Part shown: positions 35,720 to 44,390 of the stretch, in pieces
Position numbering within the stretch: position 1 is the first letter of the stretch
Layout of the letters: every line of letters begins with the position of its first letter
DNA from: an uncultured beta proteobacterium
Lineage (GTDB): Bacteria; Pseudomonadota; Gammaproteobacteria; Burkholderiales; Burkholderiaceae_C
Reading direction: 5' to 3'
DNA length: 49,116 nt
Assembly: GCA_903905735.1 (NCBI GenBank)
Contig: CAIVHU010000353.1
Span: 1-49,116, forward strand
The notes under the pieces: generated by a model
The model's input: the letters and a program-made list of their open reading frames with translations, nothing else
What the model was told of the DNA's origin: nothing
The model's database searches: none
Translations under genes and position numbers: made by a program

Positions 35720-36862
35720 ATGCCCCGCCCGATTCTTGCCACCATCCATACCGCTGCCCTGCAACACAACCTGGCGCGCTGCCGCGCCGCCGCCCCCGAT
35801 GCCAAAGCCTGGGCGGTGATCAAGGCCAACGCCTATGGCCACGGCATTGAACGCGTTTTTGAAGCACTGCGCAGCGCCGACGGCTTTGCCCTGCTGGACC
35901 TCGAAGAAGCCCAGCGGGTGCGGCATTTGGGTTGGCGCGGGCCGATCCTGCTGCTGGAAGGCGTGTTTGAAGCGCGAGACCTGGAACTGTGTTCACGCCT
36001 GGACCTGTGGCACGCGGTGCATTGCGACGAGCAAATCGACATGCTGGCCGCGCACAAGACCAATGTGCCGCACCGTGTGTTCCTGAAAATGAACTCGGGC
36101 ATGAACCGCCTGGGCTTTACCCCCCAGCGTTACCGGTCGGCCTGGACGCGGCTGGACGCGCTGCCGCAGGTGGATGAAATCTCGCTGATAACGCACTTCA
36201 GCGATGCCGATGGGGCGCGCGGCATCAGCCACCAGATACGCGTATTCAACGAGGTCACGCGCGATTTGCCGGGCGAGCGGTCTTTAAGCAACAGTGCCGC
36301 CCTCCTGCGCCACACCGCGCCCGCCGCAGGCGAGACACCGGACACGCCAGACACGCTGATGTCTGACTGGATTCGTCCCGGCATCGTGCTCTACGGCAGC
36401 GCACCCGACCATCCCGAGCACACCAGCGCAGACTGGGACTTGCAGCCCGGCATGACATTGACATCAAAACTCATAGCGACCCAGGCAATAGAGACAGGGG
36501 CTAGCGTCGGATATGGCTCACATTTTGTGGCGGACAAACCCACCGTATTGGGGGTGGTGGCCTGCGGCTACGCCGACGGTTACCCGCGCGTCTGCCCCAC
36601 CGGCACACCGATTCTGGTGGCAGGGCAGCACACCCGCACGCTCGGGCGCGTCAGCATGGATATGCTGGCGGTGGACCTCACGCCACTGGTCGAGTCTGGC
36701 CAAAGCGTCGGTTTTGGCACTGAAGTCACGCTCTGGGGCCGCTCCAGCAACGGCGCGGTGCTGGACATCGACGAGGTGGCGCATGCGGCAGGCACGTTGG
36801 GTTATGAGCTGATGTGTGCGTTGGCTCCGCGCGTGCCGGTGGTGGTGGACGGCGGATGCTGA
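35720..36862 (+). CDS. alr: Alanine racemase
   Basis: PLP enzyme that makes D-alanine for peptidoglycan; 380 residues from ATG 35720 (MPRPILATIHTAAL). PLP Lys35 is in AWAVIKANAYGHG; the first-barrel motif MNSGMNRLGF (~122-131) and second-domain MTLTSKLIATQ, SVGYGSHF (catalytic Tyr) and CGYADGYPR are present. It is divergent from lplT. The stop codon overlaps the start of the HD-domain gene (ATGCTGA), so these two are translationally coupled. A length-neutral copy of the dispersed repeat lies at 36473-36502. Confidence 0.95.
   Translation: MPRPILATIHTAALQHNLARCRAAAPDAKAWAVIKANAYGHGIERVFEALRSADGFALLDLEEAQRVRHLGWRGPILLLEGVFEARDLELCSRLDLWHAVHCDEQIDMLAAHKTNVPHRVFLKMNSGMNRLGFTPQRYRSAWTRLDALPQVDEISLITHFSDADGARGISHQIRVFNEVTRDLPGERSLSNSAALLRHTAPAAGETPDTPDTLMSDWIRPGIVLYGSAPDHPEHTSADWDLQPGMTLTSKLIATQAIETGASVGYGSHFVADKPTVLGVVACGYADGYPRVCPTGTPILVAGQHTRTLGRVSMDMLAVDLTPLVESGQSVGFGTEVTLWGRSSNGAVLDIDEVAHAAGTLGYELMCALAPRVPVVVDGGC
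36462..36533 (+). repeat. Dispersed ATAGC/AGGGCT element, copy I (inside alr)
   Basis: CATCAAAACTCATAGC (ATAGC at 36473) with GGGGCT exactly 24 nt on (36497). It is read as LIATQAIETGASV in the shared codon phase, with two ATA isoleucine codons in an otherwise GC-rich gene. Protein length matches E. coli Alr here, so this copy replaced or mimics native sequence instead of lengthening it. Confidence 0.45.
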
Positions 36863-38064
36863 ATTACGTCCCCGTTCCCATGACCCGGGTCCAGCTTGGC
36901 CGGGTCTTGCCGGTGGACATCTGGACGCCCGACGGCCGCCTGCTGTTGCGCCGTGGGCAGGCGCTGCAGTCCGAGGCGCAGCGCGAGATGCTCGCCACCC
37001 ACCAGGCTTGCATGACGGAGACCGATTCCCAGGCCTGGCACAAAAGCCTGGAGCGCAGCATGCGGGCCATGCGACAGGCCGGTGTGGACATGTCAGAGAT
37101 CGCGCGCGCGCCCATGCCCACGGAGATTCTGGACACCGATTACCTGGAAGGCCGCGATGTCGATGGCGGCTGGCTCGACTTGCAGGACATTTTGCGCAGC
37201 CTGCTGTACCAGGGTGCGCGCGCCGCCACACCCTTGCCTCGGCTCGAAGGCATTGAGCAAAAAGCGCTGGCCCTGCTGCGCCACGACCCGGACGAGTGCC
37301 TGTTTGTCCTGTTTCAGGCCCTGCCCGACCTGAATCTGGGCTACTGCGCCACCCACGCCCTGCTGTCTGGCGTGGTAAGCACGCTGACGGCCGACAAACT
37401 GGAGCTGGCGCACGCCGACCAAACGCTGCTGCTGCGCTCGGCACTGGTCATGAACATCGGCATGGCACGCCCGCAGGACGGCCTGTCGCGCCAGCACAAG
37501 CCGCCTGATCCGGCGCAACGCCAGATCATTGCCGTGCATCCGCCCACCAGCGCCGACATCCTGCGTGGTTTTGGCATCAGCAACGACGAACTGCTCAACA
37601 TCGTGCAGTGGCACCATACGCCGGATGCGGCAAACCTGCCCGCCGAACATCTGACCAGTCTGCGCCTGCTGAGCCTGTCCGATGGACTGATCGCCAAAAT
37701 GGCACCACGCATCAGCCGCCCAGCCATGACACCGCTCGGCGCGGCCAAATCACTGGTGCTGGAATCCACCCCCAGCACCGCCGTGCTGCGCCCGGCCATG
37801 GCGGCCGTGCTGGGCTTTTACCCGCCAGGCACTTACGTGCAACTGTCCAATGGTGAAACGGCCGTGGTCGTCAAGCGCGGTGCACGCGCCACCACACCGC
37901 ACGTCGCCAGCATCATGAATGACGCGGGCATGGCACTGAGCAAATACGTCTATCGCGACAGCAGCGAGGCGGCGCACACCATCGTCAAACCGCTGGTGAG
38001 CGGCGTGAACATCCACATCAGTCTGGACAAGGTACGCCGCCTGCGACAGCAACACGGGCTTTGA
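36856..38064 (+). CDS. Degenerate HD-GYP-like phosphohydrolase domain protein
   Basis: 402 residues from ATG 36856, overlapping the alr stop by 7 bp. The N-terminal ~110 residues (VPVPMTRVQLGRVLPVDIW, LRRGQALQSE) resemble the module preceding HD-GYP domains in c-di-GMP phosphodiesterases. The helical core keeps some metal-ligand positions (CATHALLSGVV; AVHPPTSADILRGFG; VQWHHTPDAAN), but the HD diad is replaced (LVMNIGMARP where LLHDIGK is expected) and the GYP motif is missing. A C-terminal beta segment (PPGTYVQLSNGETAVVVKRG) matches the PilZ-like/HD-GYP tail seen in several Burkholderiales proteins. Probably catalytically inactive toward c-di-GMP, perhaps a binding or scaffold protein (inference). 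Confidence 0.7.
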   Translation: MLNYVPVPMTRVQLGRVLPVDIWTPDGRLLLRRGQALQSEAQREMLATHQACMTETDSQAWHKSLERSMRAMRQAGVDMSEIARAPMPTEILDTDYLEGRDVDGGWLDLQDILRSLLYQGARAATPLPRLEGIEQKALALLRHDPDECLFVLFQALPDLNLGYCATHALLSGVVSTLTADKLELAHADQTLLLRSALVMNIGMARPQDGLSRQHKPPDPAQRQIIAVHPPTSADILRGFGISNDELLNIVQWHHTPDAANLPAEHLTSLRLLSLSDGLIAKMAPRISRPAMTPLGAAKSLVLESTPSTAVLRPAMAAVLGFYPPGTYVQLSNGETAVVVKRGARATTPHVASIMNDAGMALSKYVYRDSSEAAHTIVKPLVSGVNIHISLDKVRRLRQQHGL

Positions 38065-38201
38065 TCTACAAGAGAGCAAGCAAGTGAGTCAACAGCCGCT
38101 TGAATGACCGGCTCCGCCAGCATGGCCTCGATGCGGTAGCCCATTGCGGTCGTGCCATCGGGCAAGGTTGGCATGGCTCGGTGAATGCCCTGGGGCTGAA
38201 T

Positions 38202-38651
38202 TTACAGCAAGGTGCTCAGGTGGGTTTGCGCAGCAGCACCCAGCTTTTCGTCAAAGGTGGCCAGCGGCGCTTTTATCTCGGCGGCCAGCCAGAGGTAGGC
38301 TGCGTCATAGGCGCTGAGTTGGTAGCGCAATGCCAGCTCACACACCTCCTGCAGGTTGATGTCGTGAAGTTCAACGTCAGTGCCCATTGCCTGCTCAAGA
38401 CCATCCGCAGCATGGGTCTCGCCCCGACGCATTTTTTTGAGGGCGACGCTGGTGATCTCATAATTCAGCAGGCTGGGGGCGTGCAAGGTACGGCCCGAAA
38501 TACGTTGCAGCGCTTCGTCCTTCCACGGCTCCTGAAACACGATCCCTGCCAGGGCGCTGCAATCAATCACCATGGGCGGTCGCACCTGGTACTGCGCAGG
38601 TGGCTCCGCCACGTAAAAGGTTGGCAGAGAACGCACGGGTTGTGAGCTCAT
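38202..38651 (-). CDS. PIN-domain toxin (VapC/FitB type)
   Basis: A 149-residue ribonuclease-type toxin. The four acidic active-site positions are visible: Asp in MVIDCSALAGIVF (~30), Glu in PSLLNYEITSVAL (~64), Asp in LSAYDAAYLWLA (~115) and Asp in LATFDEKLG (~133). An N-terminal extension of ~27 residues (MSSQPVRSLPTFYVAEPPAQ) precedes the PIN core and is longer than usual for VapC; an internal ATG at residue 27 (MVIDCS) is an alternative start. Its ATG overlaps the antitoxin stop by 4 bp. Likely target: RNA, inhibiting growth unless neutralised. Confidence 0.87.
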   Translation of the reverse strand: MSSQPVRSLPTFYVAEPPAQYQVRPPMVIDCSALAGIVFQEPWKDEALQRISGRTLHAPSLLNYEITSVALKKMRRGETHAADGLEQAMGTDVELHDINLQEVCELALRYQLSAYDAAYLWLAAEIKAPLATFDEKLGAAAQTHLSTLL

Positions 38652-39040
38652 CGGCTATCCCGATCTTCCCGGATCATGTCGATGCTGGAGCCCAGGTCTG
38701 GCCCAGGGCCATGGGGATACTTGGTTTTTAGTTCAGCGGCAATTTGCTCAACCGTCTTCCAGCCCTGACGAATAACAGGATGGCCAAAGCGGTCCAAACC
38801 GACCACTGTGCCGCGTCGACCTGCCTGGGCGGGTGCGCTGGCGACCAGCGCCTTGGTGATACTGCCAGTCACCGGGCTGATGCTGGCCTCGGCGCTGGCC
38901 TCGGCGCTGGCTTCAGGCACCACCGCCCCCTGAATCAAGGCCATCAACTCGCCTTGCAAGGACCTGTGGTTGCGCGCCGCACGCTCGCGCAGGGCCTGTG
39001 CCCAGGCTTCGGGCACGTCTTTGATCGATAGGTTGGGCAT
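38648..39040 (-). CDS. FitA/Arc-like antitoxin of the PIN toxin
   Basis: 130 residues. N-terminal ribbon-helix-helix (LSIKDVPEAWAQALRERAAR, SLQGELMALIQGA, residues ~4-45) is typical of FitA-type antitoxins that bind operator DNA. The C-terminal part (~80-130) is the expected toxin-binding arm, joined by an Ala/Ser/Glu linker containing a short tandem repeat (ASAEASAEAS). Upstream is a perfect palindrome (39067-39084), the probable autoregulation site. Confidence 0.82.
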   Translation of the reverse strand: MPNLSIKDVPEAWAQALRERAARNHRSLQGELMALIQGAVVPEASAEASAEASISPVTGSITKALVASAPAQAGRRGTVVGLDRFGHPVIRQGWKTVEQIAAELKTKYPHGPGPDLGSSIDMIREDRDSR

Positions 39041-39066
39041 AGTGGCTCCAAAATGGATGTTGGCAC

Positions 39067-39084
39067 CATTATGACTTCATAATG
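39067..39084 (-). promoter_or_regulatory. Palindromic operator of the toxin-antitoxin pair
   Basis: CATTATGA-CT-TCATAATG is an 18-base interrupted palindrome with exact 8 bp arms, 27-44 bp before the antitoxin start codon. This is the usual position for an RHH antitoxin operator. It covers the last codons and the TAA stop of the upstream ATPase gene, so that gene's 3' end doubles as regulatory DNA. Confidence 0.65.
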
Positions 39085-41759
39085 TATCTTTCGGGTTTCG
39101 CCAGCGCAAAGAACAGCATCACCAGCAAGCCCAGCGCCAGCGCCGCACCCAGCCAGCGCAGCGGCAACATCTCGAACTTGAACAGACCGGCCAGCCACGG
39201 CACATACAGCGCCATCGCCATCAAGGCGAGCGCTGCGCCACACACCCACCACAGCGTGGGATTGGGCACTCGCAGACTTTGCCAGAGCGAGCCGCTACGC
39301 GCCCGGTTGGCCAGAATCAGCGCCAGATTGCTGGCCACGATGGTGGCAAACGAGAAGGCCCGCGACGCGCCTTCACTCAGGTGCGCCATGCCCCACCAGG
39401 TGGCTGCCAGCACCACAACCAGCGCGCCCAGGCCCTGCAGCAGCGCCCACACCAGCGTCTTGCCGCCAAACAGCGGCGTGGTCACATTGCGTGGCGGGCG
39501 CTGCATCAGGTCAGGCTCGGCGGGTTCGTTCTCAAACACCATCGAGCAGGCCGGGTCAATCACCAGCTCCAGAAACGCAATGTGCAAGGGGAACAGCACT
39601 GTGGGCCAGCCTAGCAGCACCGGCAGCAGCGCCATGCCGGCAATCGGCACATGCACCGCCAGGATGTAGGACATGGACTTGCGCAGGTTGTCAAAAATTC
39701 GCCTCCCCAAGCGCACGGCGTGCACCAGCCCGGCAAAGTTGTCGTCCAGCAGCACGATGGAGGCCGCCTCGCGCGCCACATCAGTGCCGCGCTCGCCCAT
39801 GGCCACGCCCACGTGCGCCGCTTTGAGGGCAGGCGCATCGTTGACGCCGTCACCGGTCATGGCGACCACCTCGCCACTGGCTTTCAGGGCTTGCACGATA
39901 CGCAGTTTTTGTGTCGGCGCGATGCGGGCACAGACGCTCACCGTGCCCATGCGCTGCTGCAAGGCCGCGTCGTCCAGCTTGTCCATGACATCGCCAGTCA
40001 GCAGCCAGTCGCTGCCGGACGCGCTGGCTGGGCTGGGATCGGTCGCCGTAACGCGGGTGGCGGCCAGCCCACGCCCAGCAGGTGCGGGTACCGCCAGACC
40101 CGCCTCAAGCGCAATGGCCTGCGCGGTGGCCGGGTAGTCGCCGGTGATCATCACCACGCGAATGCCCGCCGCGCGTGCCTGTGCCACCGCCTCGGGAATT
40201 TTCGCGCGCAGCGGGTCAGCCAGGCCCAGCAGGCCGACAAATTCGAACTCAAAGTCGTGCTCGATGGCTGGCCAGTCCACGCCCTCAAAGCGCGAGCGCG
40301 CCACGCCCAGCACGCGCAGTCCCTGCGCCGCCATGACCTCGACGGCTGCGGCCACGCGCTGCTGGTCGGCGGGACCCATGTGGCACAAATCGACAATCGC
40401 CTCGGGTGCCCCCTTGGCGGCCACCACGTTAGCCTGTCCATCGACGGCTTTCCAGACGTGTGACATGGCACGCAGCTCGGGGGTCAGACCATACTGCTGC
40501 ATCAGCGTCCAGTCGCGGTGCAGATGCTCGGTATCCTTCAAAAAATGCTGTCCCAGGCGGAGAAACGCCTTCTCCATCGGGTCAAACGGGTTGGTCACGC
40601 TCGCCAGAATCGAGAACTCCACCAGCGTGTGGAAGGCCTCAGGCAGCTCCGGCGTGGTCGCGTAATCAACAGCCATGCTCTCGCCCTGCACTGCGCCGCC
40701 CGGCAAGGCTGCGCCAGACTCGGCATACAAAGCGGTCACCGTCATGCGGTTTTCTGTGAGCGTGCCGGTCTTGTCCACGCACAGCACGCTGGTCGCGCCC
40801 AGCGTCTCAATAGCGGCAATGCGCCGCGTCAACACCTTGTGTTTGGACAAGCGCCAGGCACCCAGCGCCGGAATCACGGTCAGCACCACGCTGAATTCCT
40901 GCGGCAGCAAGGCCATGGCCAGCGCAATACCCGCCAACAGCGCACCCAGCCAATCGCCTTTAAGCAGGCCAAAGGCCAAAACGAGGCACACGCTGGCCAC
41001 CACCGCCGTCACGGCCAGCACCTTCACCAGTTGCGCAGTTTGCAGGCGCAGCGGCGAGGCCTCCAGGGTCAGGCTTTCCAGCGCCGTGCCAATGCGGCCA
41101 ATCTCGCTGCGCGGGCCGGTGGCTGTGACACGCGCCATGCCATGGCCCCGCACCAGCAGCGTGCCGGAAAACAGCTGTGACTTGGCCAGGGCAGCCTGAT
41201 CCGGGGCTGCACTGGCATCGGCACCAGTCGCTTCACCGATCGACTTATCCACCGGGATCGGCTCCCCCGTCAGCAGCGACTCATCAACCTGCACATCGTT
41301 GCCCTGGAGCAACACGGCATCGGCGGCGATGCGGTCGCCCTCTGCCAGCACCAGCAAATCGCCCTGAACCACCTCGCGCCCGGCAATGCGCAGCGGTGCG
41401 CCGTCGCGCATTACCAGCGCCCGCGGGCTGGTCAGGTCACGCAGACTGGCCAGCGCGTGCTCGGTCTTGCCTTCCTGATAAAGCGTGAGCGCCAGCACCA
41501 CCAGCACCAAGCCAAACAGGATCACCCCTTCTTGCAAGTCCCCCAGCACCAGATATAGCACGCCCGCACCGAGCAGCAAGGCAAACATCGGGTCGGACAG
41601 GGTTTCACGCACGATAGCCCACAGGCCACGCTGCTGGTCCGCAGGCAAGGCGTTGGGGCCATCGGTCAGCAAGCGCTGCGCCGCTTGCGCTGCGCTCAGC
41701 CCCAAGCCCCCAGGATCGCCCGCTGGCGGCACGCTGCCTGGCAACTTTTTCTCAGTCAT
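39069..41759 (-). CDS. P2-type cation-transporting ATPase
   Basis: An 896-residue P-type ATPase, calcium/cation pump-like. N-domain start GLSAAQAAQRLLTDGPNALP; actuator LLTGEPIPVDKSIGEATG (~165); membrane helix 4 reads LLPQEFSVVLT (Q-E-F in place of the PEGL of eukaryotic Ca pumps, common in this bacterial branch); phosphorylation site CVDKTGTLTENRMT (Asp ~335); hinge MTGDGVNDAPALKAAHVGVAMGERG (~640). C-terminal membrane region with LELVIDPACSMVFENEPAEPD, characteristic of P2 pumps. Cation uncertain: Ca2+ or Mn2+ most likely. The ATG directly follows a dispersed repeat copy, which supplies its AGAGG ribosome-site-like stretch. Confidence 0.92.
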   Translation of the reverse strand: MTEKKLPGSVPPAGDPGGLGLSAAQAAQRLLTDGPNALPADQQRGLWAIVRETLSDPMFALLLGAGVLYLVLGDLQEGVILFGLVLVVLALTLYQEGKTEHALASLRDLTSPRALVMRDGAPLRIAGREVVQGDLLVLAEGDRIAADAVLLQGNDVQVDESLLTGEPIPVDKSIGEATGADASAAPDQAALAKSQLFSGTLLVRGHGMARVTATGPRSEIGRIGTALESLTLEASPLRLQTAQLVKVLAVTAVVASVCLVLAFGLLKGDWLGALLAGIALAMALLPQEFSVVLTVIPALGAWRLSKHKVLTRRIAAIETLGATSVLCVDKTGTLTENRMTVTALYAESGAALPGGAVQGESMAVDYATTPELPEAFHTLVEFSILASVTNPFDPMEKAFLRLGQHFLKDTEHLHRDWTLMQQYGLTPELRAMSHVWKAVDGQANVVAAKGAPEAIVDLCHMGPADQQRVAAAVEVMAAQGLRVLGVARSRFEGVDWPAIEHDFEFEFVGLLGLADPLRAKIPEAVAQARAAGIRVVMITGDYPATAQAIALEAGLAVPAPAGRGLAATRVTATDPSPASASGSDWLLTGDVMDKLDDAALQQRMGTVSVCARIAPTQKLRIVQALKASGEVVAMTGDGVNDAPALKAAHVGVAMGERGTDVAREAASIVLLDDNFAGLVHAVRLGRRIFDNLRKSMSYILAVHVPIAGMALLPVLLGWPTVLFPLHIAFLELVIDPACSMVFENEPAEPDLMQRPPRNVTTPLFGGKTLVWALLQGLGALVVVLAATWWGMAHLSEGASRAFSFATIVASNLALILANRARSGSLWQSLRVPNPTLWWVCGAALALMAMALYVPWLAGLFKFEMLPLRWLGAALALGLLVMLFFALAKPERYIMKS

Positions 41760-41812
41760 TTTAGCCTCTATCCCTTATAGAATATACGTTAATAGCTATC
41801 GTCAGCATAGCA
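41757..41812 (-). repeat. Dispersed ATAGC/AGGGCT element, copy J (ATPase leader)
   Basis: On the minus strand ATAGC begins at 41799 and AGGGAT at 41775, again 24 nt apart, followed by AGAGGCTAAA and then the ATPase start ATG (41759). It is thus the immediate 5' leader, as at aroG. The intergenic span 41760-42125 (366 bp) otherwise holds a promoter-like sequence for the cytochrome gene and a 78-codon minus-strand frame (42038-41802) of no recognisable family. Confidence 0.8.
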
Positions 41813-41961
41813 CCTGACATCCCAGCTCGTAGCCTGGCGGGAGCCATCGTGTTGGTGCGAGACCATGATCAAGCATTCCCAGCATTTGTTCAATTGTTTC
41901 TTCCAGAACGCGCACCCACCGTGCCCTTGCGCACAGACCGCTGATCAGAAGCACGAACCAA

Positions 41962-42020
41962 TTTGTAAGCAGCTGTAAGCGAAAACCCCTACTTGAATCA
42001 AGGTCGCATACCGATATTAT
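41962..42020 (+). promoter_or_regulatory. Promoter and direct repeats before the cytochrome-porin gene
   Basis: TTGAAT (41993-41998) and TATTAT (42015-42020) with a 16 bp spacer form a fair sigma-70 promoter about 105 bp ahead of the ATG. Immediately upstream, TGTAAGC occurs twice (41964, 41974) with 10 bp period, suggesting an activator or response-regulator site touching the -35 region. Positions come from the sequence; function is inferred. Confidence 0.45.
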
Positions 42021-42125
42021 TTTCTTGCGATTTATCAATCTCTATGTGGCGTAGCGGCTCTAATGGGACAACAGTCATCCTGCATTGGCATCGGACATTT
42101 CCGAATTTGAACAACAAAGGCAAAT

Positions 42126-43607
42126 ATGGCGGTGATATCAAAGGTGGCTCAACTCGAAATCTCCCGGCTGCTTGGATATGCCATTGTTCTGATGATCATG
42201 GTTGTCTTGGCGGCCCCTCAGGAGGCCGGAGCCTTGCCGGCCTTTGCCCGTCAGACAGGCCAAAACTGCGTGGCCTGTCATGCTGGTGGCCAGTTTCCCG
42301 AGTTGACGCCATATGGGCGGATGTTCAAGCTGACCGGCTACACCATCGGCGCGCGCACCATGCCATTGGCCGTGATGGGCGTCCTGAACTACGCCAAAGT
42401 TGCGGATACCAGCAAAAGCGACAACCCCGCGGCCGATTTTCAGAAAAATGGCAGACCGGTATTTTCATCGGGCAGCCTGTTCATGGCAGGCAAGATCACT
42501 GACAACCTGGGCTTGTTCTCGCAAATCACTTACGACAATTTCGCCACCAATTCCGACGGCAATTTCGCCGGAACCAGCCAACTCGACAATTTTGACTTGC
42601 GCTATGCAGACCGCTTTGTGGATGCCAGCCGGGACTTGATCGTGGGCGTGTCCCTGAACGACAACCCGTCGGTGTCCGATCCCTGGAATACGGCAGCAGC
42701 ATGGATGCAATATGTACCGGCAGCGAGCCTGACGAGCCACCAGTTCACAGACGCGAACACACCATTTCCGGGTTTTCCGGCGGGTTCCAATATCGCTGGT
42801 GTCACCACCTACCTGTTCTGGAAGAAGACCTTTTATGCGGAATTGGGAACCTACAAAACGGCGAATCAAGCGCTGTCTTTTATGAGCGCCGGGGTTGACA
42901 AGGAAAACAAGACACGACTCAGTGGCAGCAACAATCCCTATTGGCGCCTAGCGCTCACGCATGAGTGGGGTCCCAATAACATCATGATCGGCACCTCCAG
43001 CATGGTGGCGCATATCTACGATGGTGGCACCGACACCTCTGACCCTGGCAACCTAGGCTCTTACAAGACGACGGGGGTCGATGCCCAATACCAGTACATT
43101 CTGGACCCGGATACGGTCACAGCACAGTTCGCCTACTCCCGTACTGTGTCGAACTACTCTCAAAATGCGCTCAACGCTGCGACGGGCACTTCGCCCTTTG
43201 TGCTTGCCGACGGAAGTCCCCTTGCCACCCCCAATCCGTCGGACACCACCAACGTGTTCCGGGCCAAACTGTCCTACATCTATCGGGCCAAATTCGGAGG
43301 AAGTCTGGCCTATTTCAACCAGACTGGTACGACCAACACGTTAAACCAAACCTCAGGCCTGGATCCAAGTTGTGGCGGCACCGTCTGCTCCGACTCCTCC
43401 ACCCGTGTCACCGGCAATCTGTCTGGCAATCCCGGACAGCGTGGTCTGACATATGAAGCTTTTTGGCTTCCTGTACAAAACATGCGTGTCGGTCTTCAGT
43501 ACACCGCCTACAGCATTTACAACGGTGCCACAAACAACTACGACGGTTTTGGCCGAAACGCCCGTGACAACAACACCTTGTTTGCGTACGTCTGGTTTGC
43601 TTACTGA
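42126..43607 (+). CDS. Outer-membrane monoheme cytochrome c fused to a porin (Cyc2-like)
   Basis: 493 residues. A signal sequence (helix ~16-34, ending QEAGA) leads to LPAFARQTGQNCVACHAGGQ: one c-type heme site (Cys48, Cys51, His52) at the very N-terminus of the mature protein, then FPELTPYGRMFKLTGYTI. The remaining ~420 residues alternate short amphipathic strands and turns (RLALTHEWGPNNIMIGTSS, GVDAQYQYILDPDTVTAQFAYS) and end in an aromatic residue (YVWFAY), as outer-membrane beta-barrels do. This architecture and the PxFARQTG-x2-CxxCH pattern match Cyc2, the proposed Fe(II) oxidase of iron oxidisers, although related fused cytochrome-porins of unknown function exist. Ribosome site AAAGG at 42115. 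Followed by a diheme cytochrome and YceI genes. Confidence 0.78.
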   Translation: MAVISKVAQLEISRLLGYAIVLMIMVVLAAPQEAGALPAFARQTGQNCVACHAGGQFPELTPYGRMFKLTGYTIGARTMPLAVMGVLNYAKVADTSKSDNPAADFQKNGRPVFSSGSLFMAGKITDNLGLFSQITYDNFATNSDGNFAGTSQLDNFDLRYADRFVDASRDLIVGVSLNDNPSVSDPWNTAAAWMQYVPAASLTSHQFTDANTPFPGFPAGSNIAGVTTYLFWKKTFYAELGTYKTANQALSFMSAGVDKENKTRLSGSNNPYWRLALTHEWGPNNIMIGTSSMVAHIYDGGTDTSDPGNLGSYKTTGVDAQYQYILDPDTVTAQFAYSRTVSNYSQNALNAATGTSPFVLADGSPLATPNPSDTTNVFRAKLSYIYRAKFGGSLAYFNQTGTTNTLNQTSGLDPSCGGTVCSDSSTRVTGNLSGNPGQRGLTYEAFWLPVQNMRVGLQYTAYSIYNGATNNYDGFGRNARDNNTLFAYVWFAY

Positions 43608-43686
43608 CACCCTGTCAGGTTGACTTGTCAAGACCATTCAAGACCCCCGCCATGTCGGCCTTTACCTGCAATTCTGGAGATGGGCA

Positions 43687-44325
43687 ATGAAATCTCTCTC
43701 ATGGTTGGCACTTCTGCCCATTCTGGTCGCTTTGGGCGGCTGCGCAAATACGCAGCGTTCGCGTGATCTCGCCAATCCGAACGTCCCCCCGGATGTGACC
43801 GCCGCACAAGTGTGCTCGAACTGTCACGGCATCGACGGCAATTCGGTGTCACCCAACTTCCCGAGGCTAGCGGGTCAGATGCCTGACTATCTGGTGGAAC
43901 AGTTGGAAAATTTCCGTAGTCATCACCGCTCCGATCCCGCCGGTTACGAGTACATGTGGGGTATCAGCCGATACCTGACCGACGAGCAGATCAAGGGGTT
44001 AGCTGAGTATTTCTCCCGCCAGACTCCCAAGCCCAACCCACCTATCGATTCGGCACAACTGGTTGCCGGCAAAACCATTTTTGAAAATGGCATCCCCGAC
44101 AAGGAAACTGCCCCATGCATGGCCTGTCATGGGCCCAAGGCACAGGGCATCGCCACTTTTCCGCGACTGGCCAATCAACACATGGATTACGTCATCAAGC
44201 AACTCCATGTGTTTCAGGAAACAGAGGGGCGACCTGGCACCCCCATGAAGCAGATCACACACTTCCTGACCGATGAGGAAATGCACCAGGTTGCGCGTTA
44301 CCTGCAATCTTTTCCAATTGAGTGA
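43687..44325 (+). CDS. Diheme cytochrome c4-like lipoprotein
   Basis: 212 residues with a lipoprotein signal (LVALGGC; Cys19 would be acylated). Two similar c-type domains: heme 1 CSNCHG (Cys43, Cys46, His47; likely sixth ligand Met90 in YEYMWGISRYLTDE) and heme 2 CMACHG (Cys144, Cys147, His148; likely Met187 in PGTPMKQITHFLTDEE). This tandem fold is that of cytochrome c4 and similar electron shuttles. Anchored in the periplasm, it is well placed to accept electrons from the fused outer-membrane cytochrome encoded 79 bp upstream and pass them to inner-membrane oxidases. Ribosome site TGGAGA. Confidence 0.9.
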   Translation: MKSLSWLALLPILVALGGCANTQRSRDLANPNVPPDVTAAQVCSNCHGIDGNSVSPNFPRLAGQMPDYLVEQLENFRSHHRSDPAGYEYMWGISRYLTDEQIKGLAEYFSRQTPKPNPPIDSAQLVAGKTIFENGIPDKETAPCMACHGPKAQGIATFPRLANQHMDYVIKQLHVFQETEGRPGTPMKQITHFLTDEEMHQVARYLQSFPIE

Positions 44326-44390
44326 GGATGTGGGCCCATGAATACCCGCAACACTACCGGCGCGGTTAGCGATTTCACCAAGGAGTTTTC

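Noticed and set aside
41802-42038. 78-codon minus-strand frame between the ATPase and the cytochrome-porin gene
   Set aside because: No family recognised, no ribosome site, and it overlaps the probable promoter of the cytochrome gene; not annotated as a gene.
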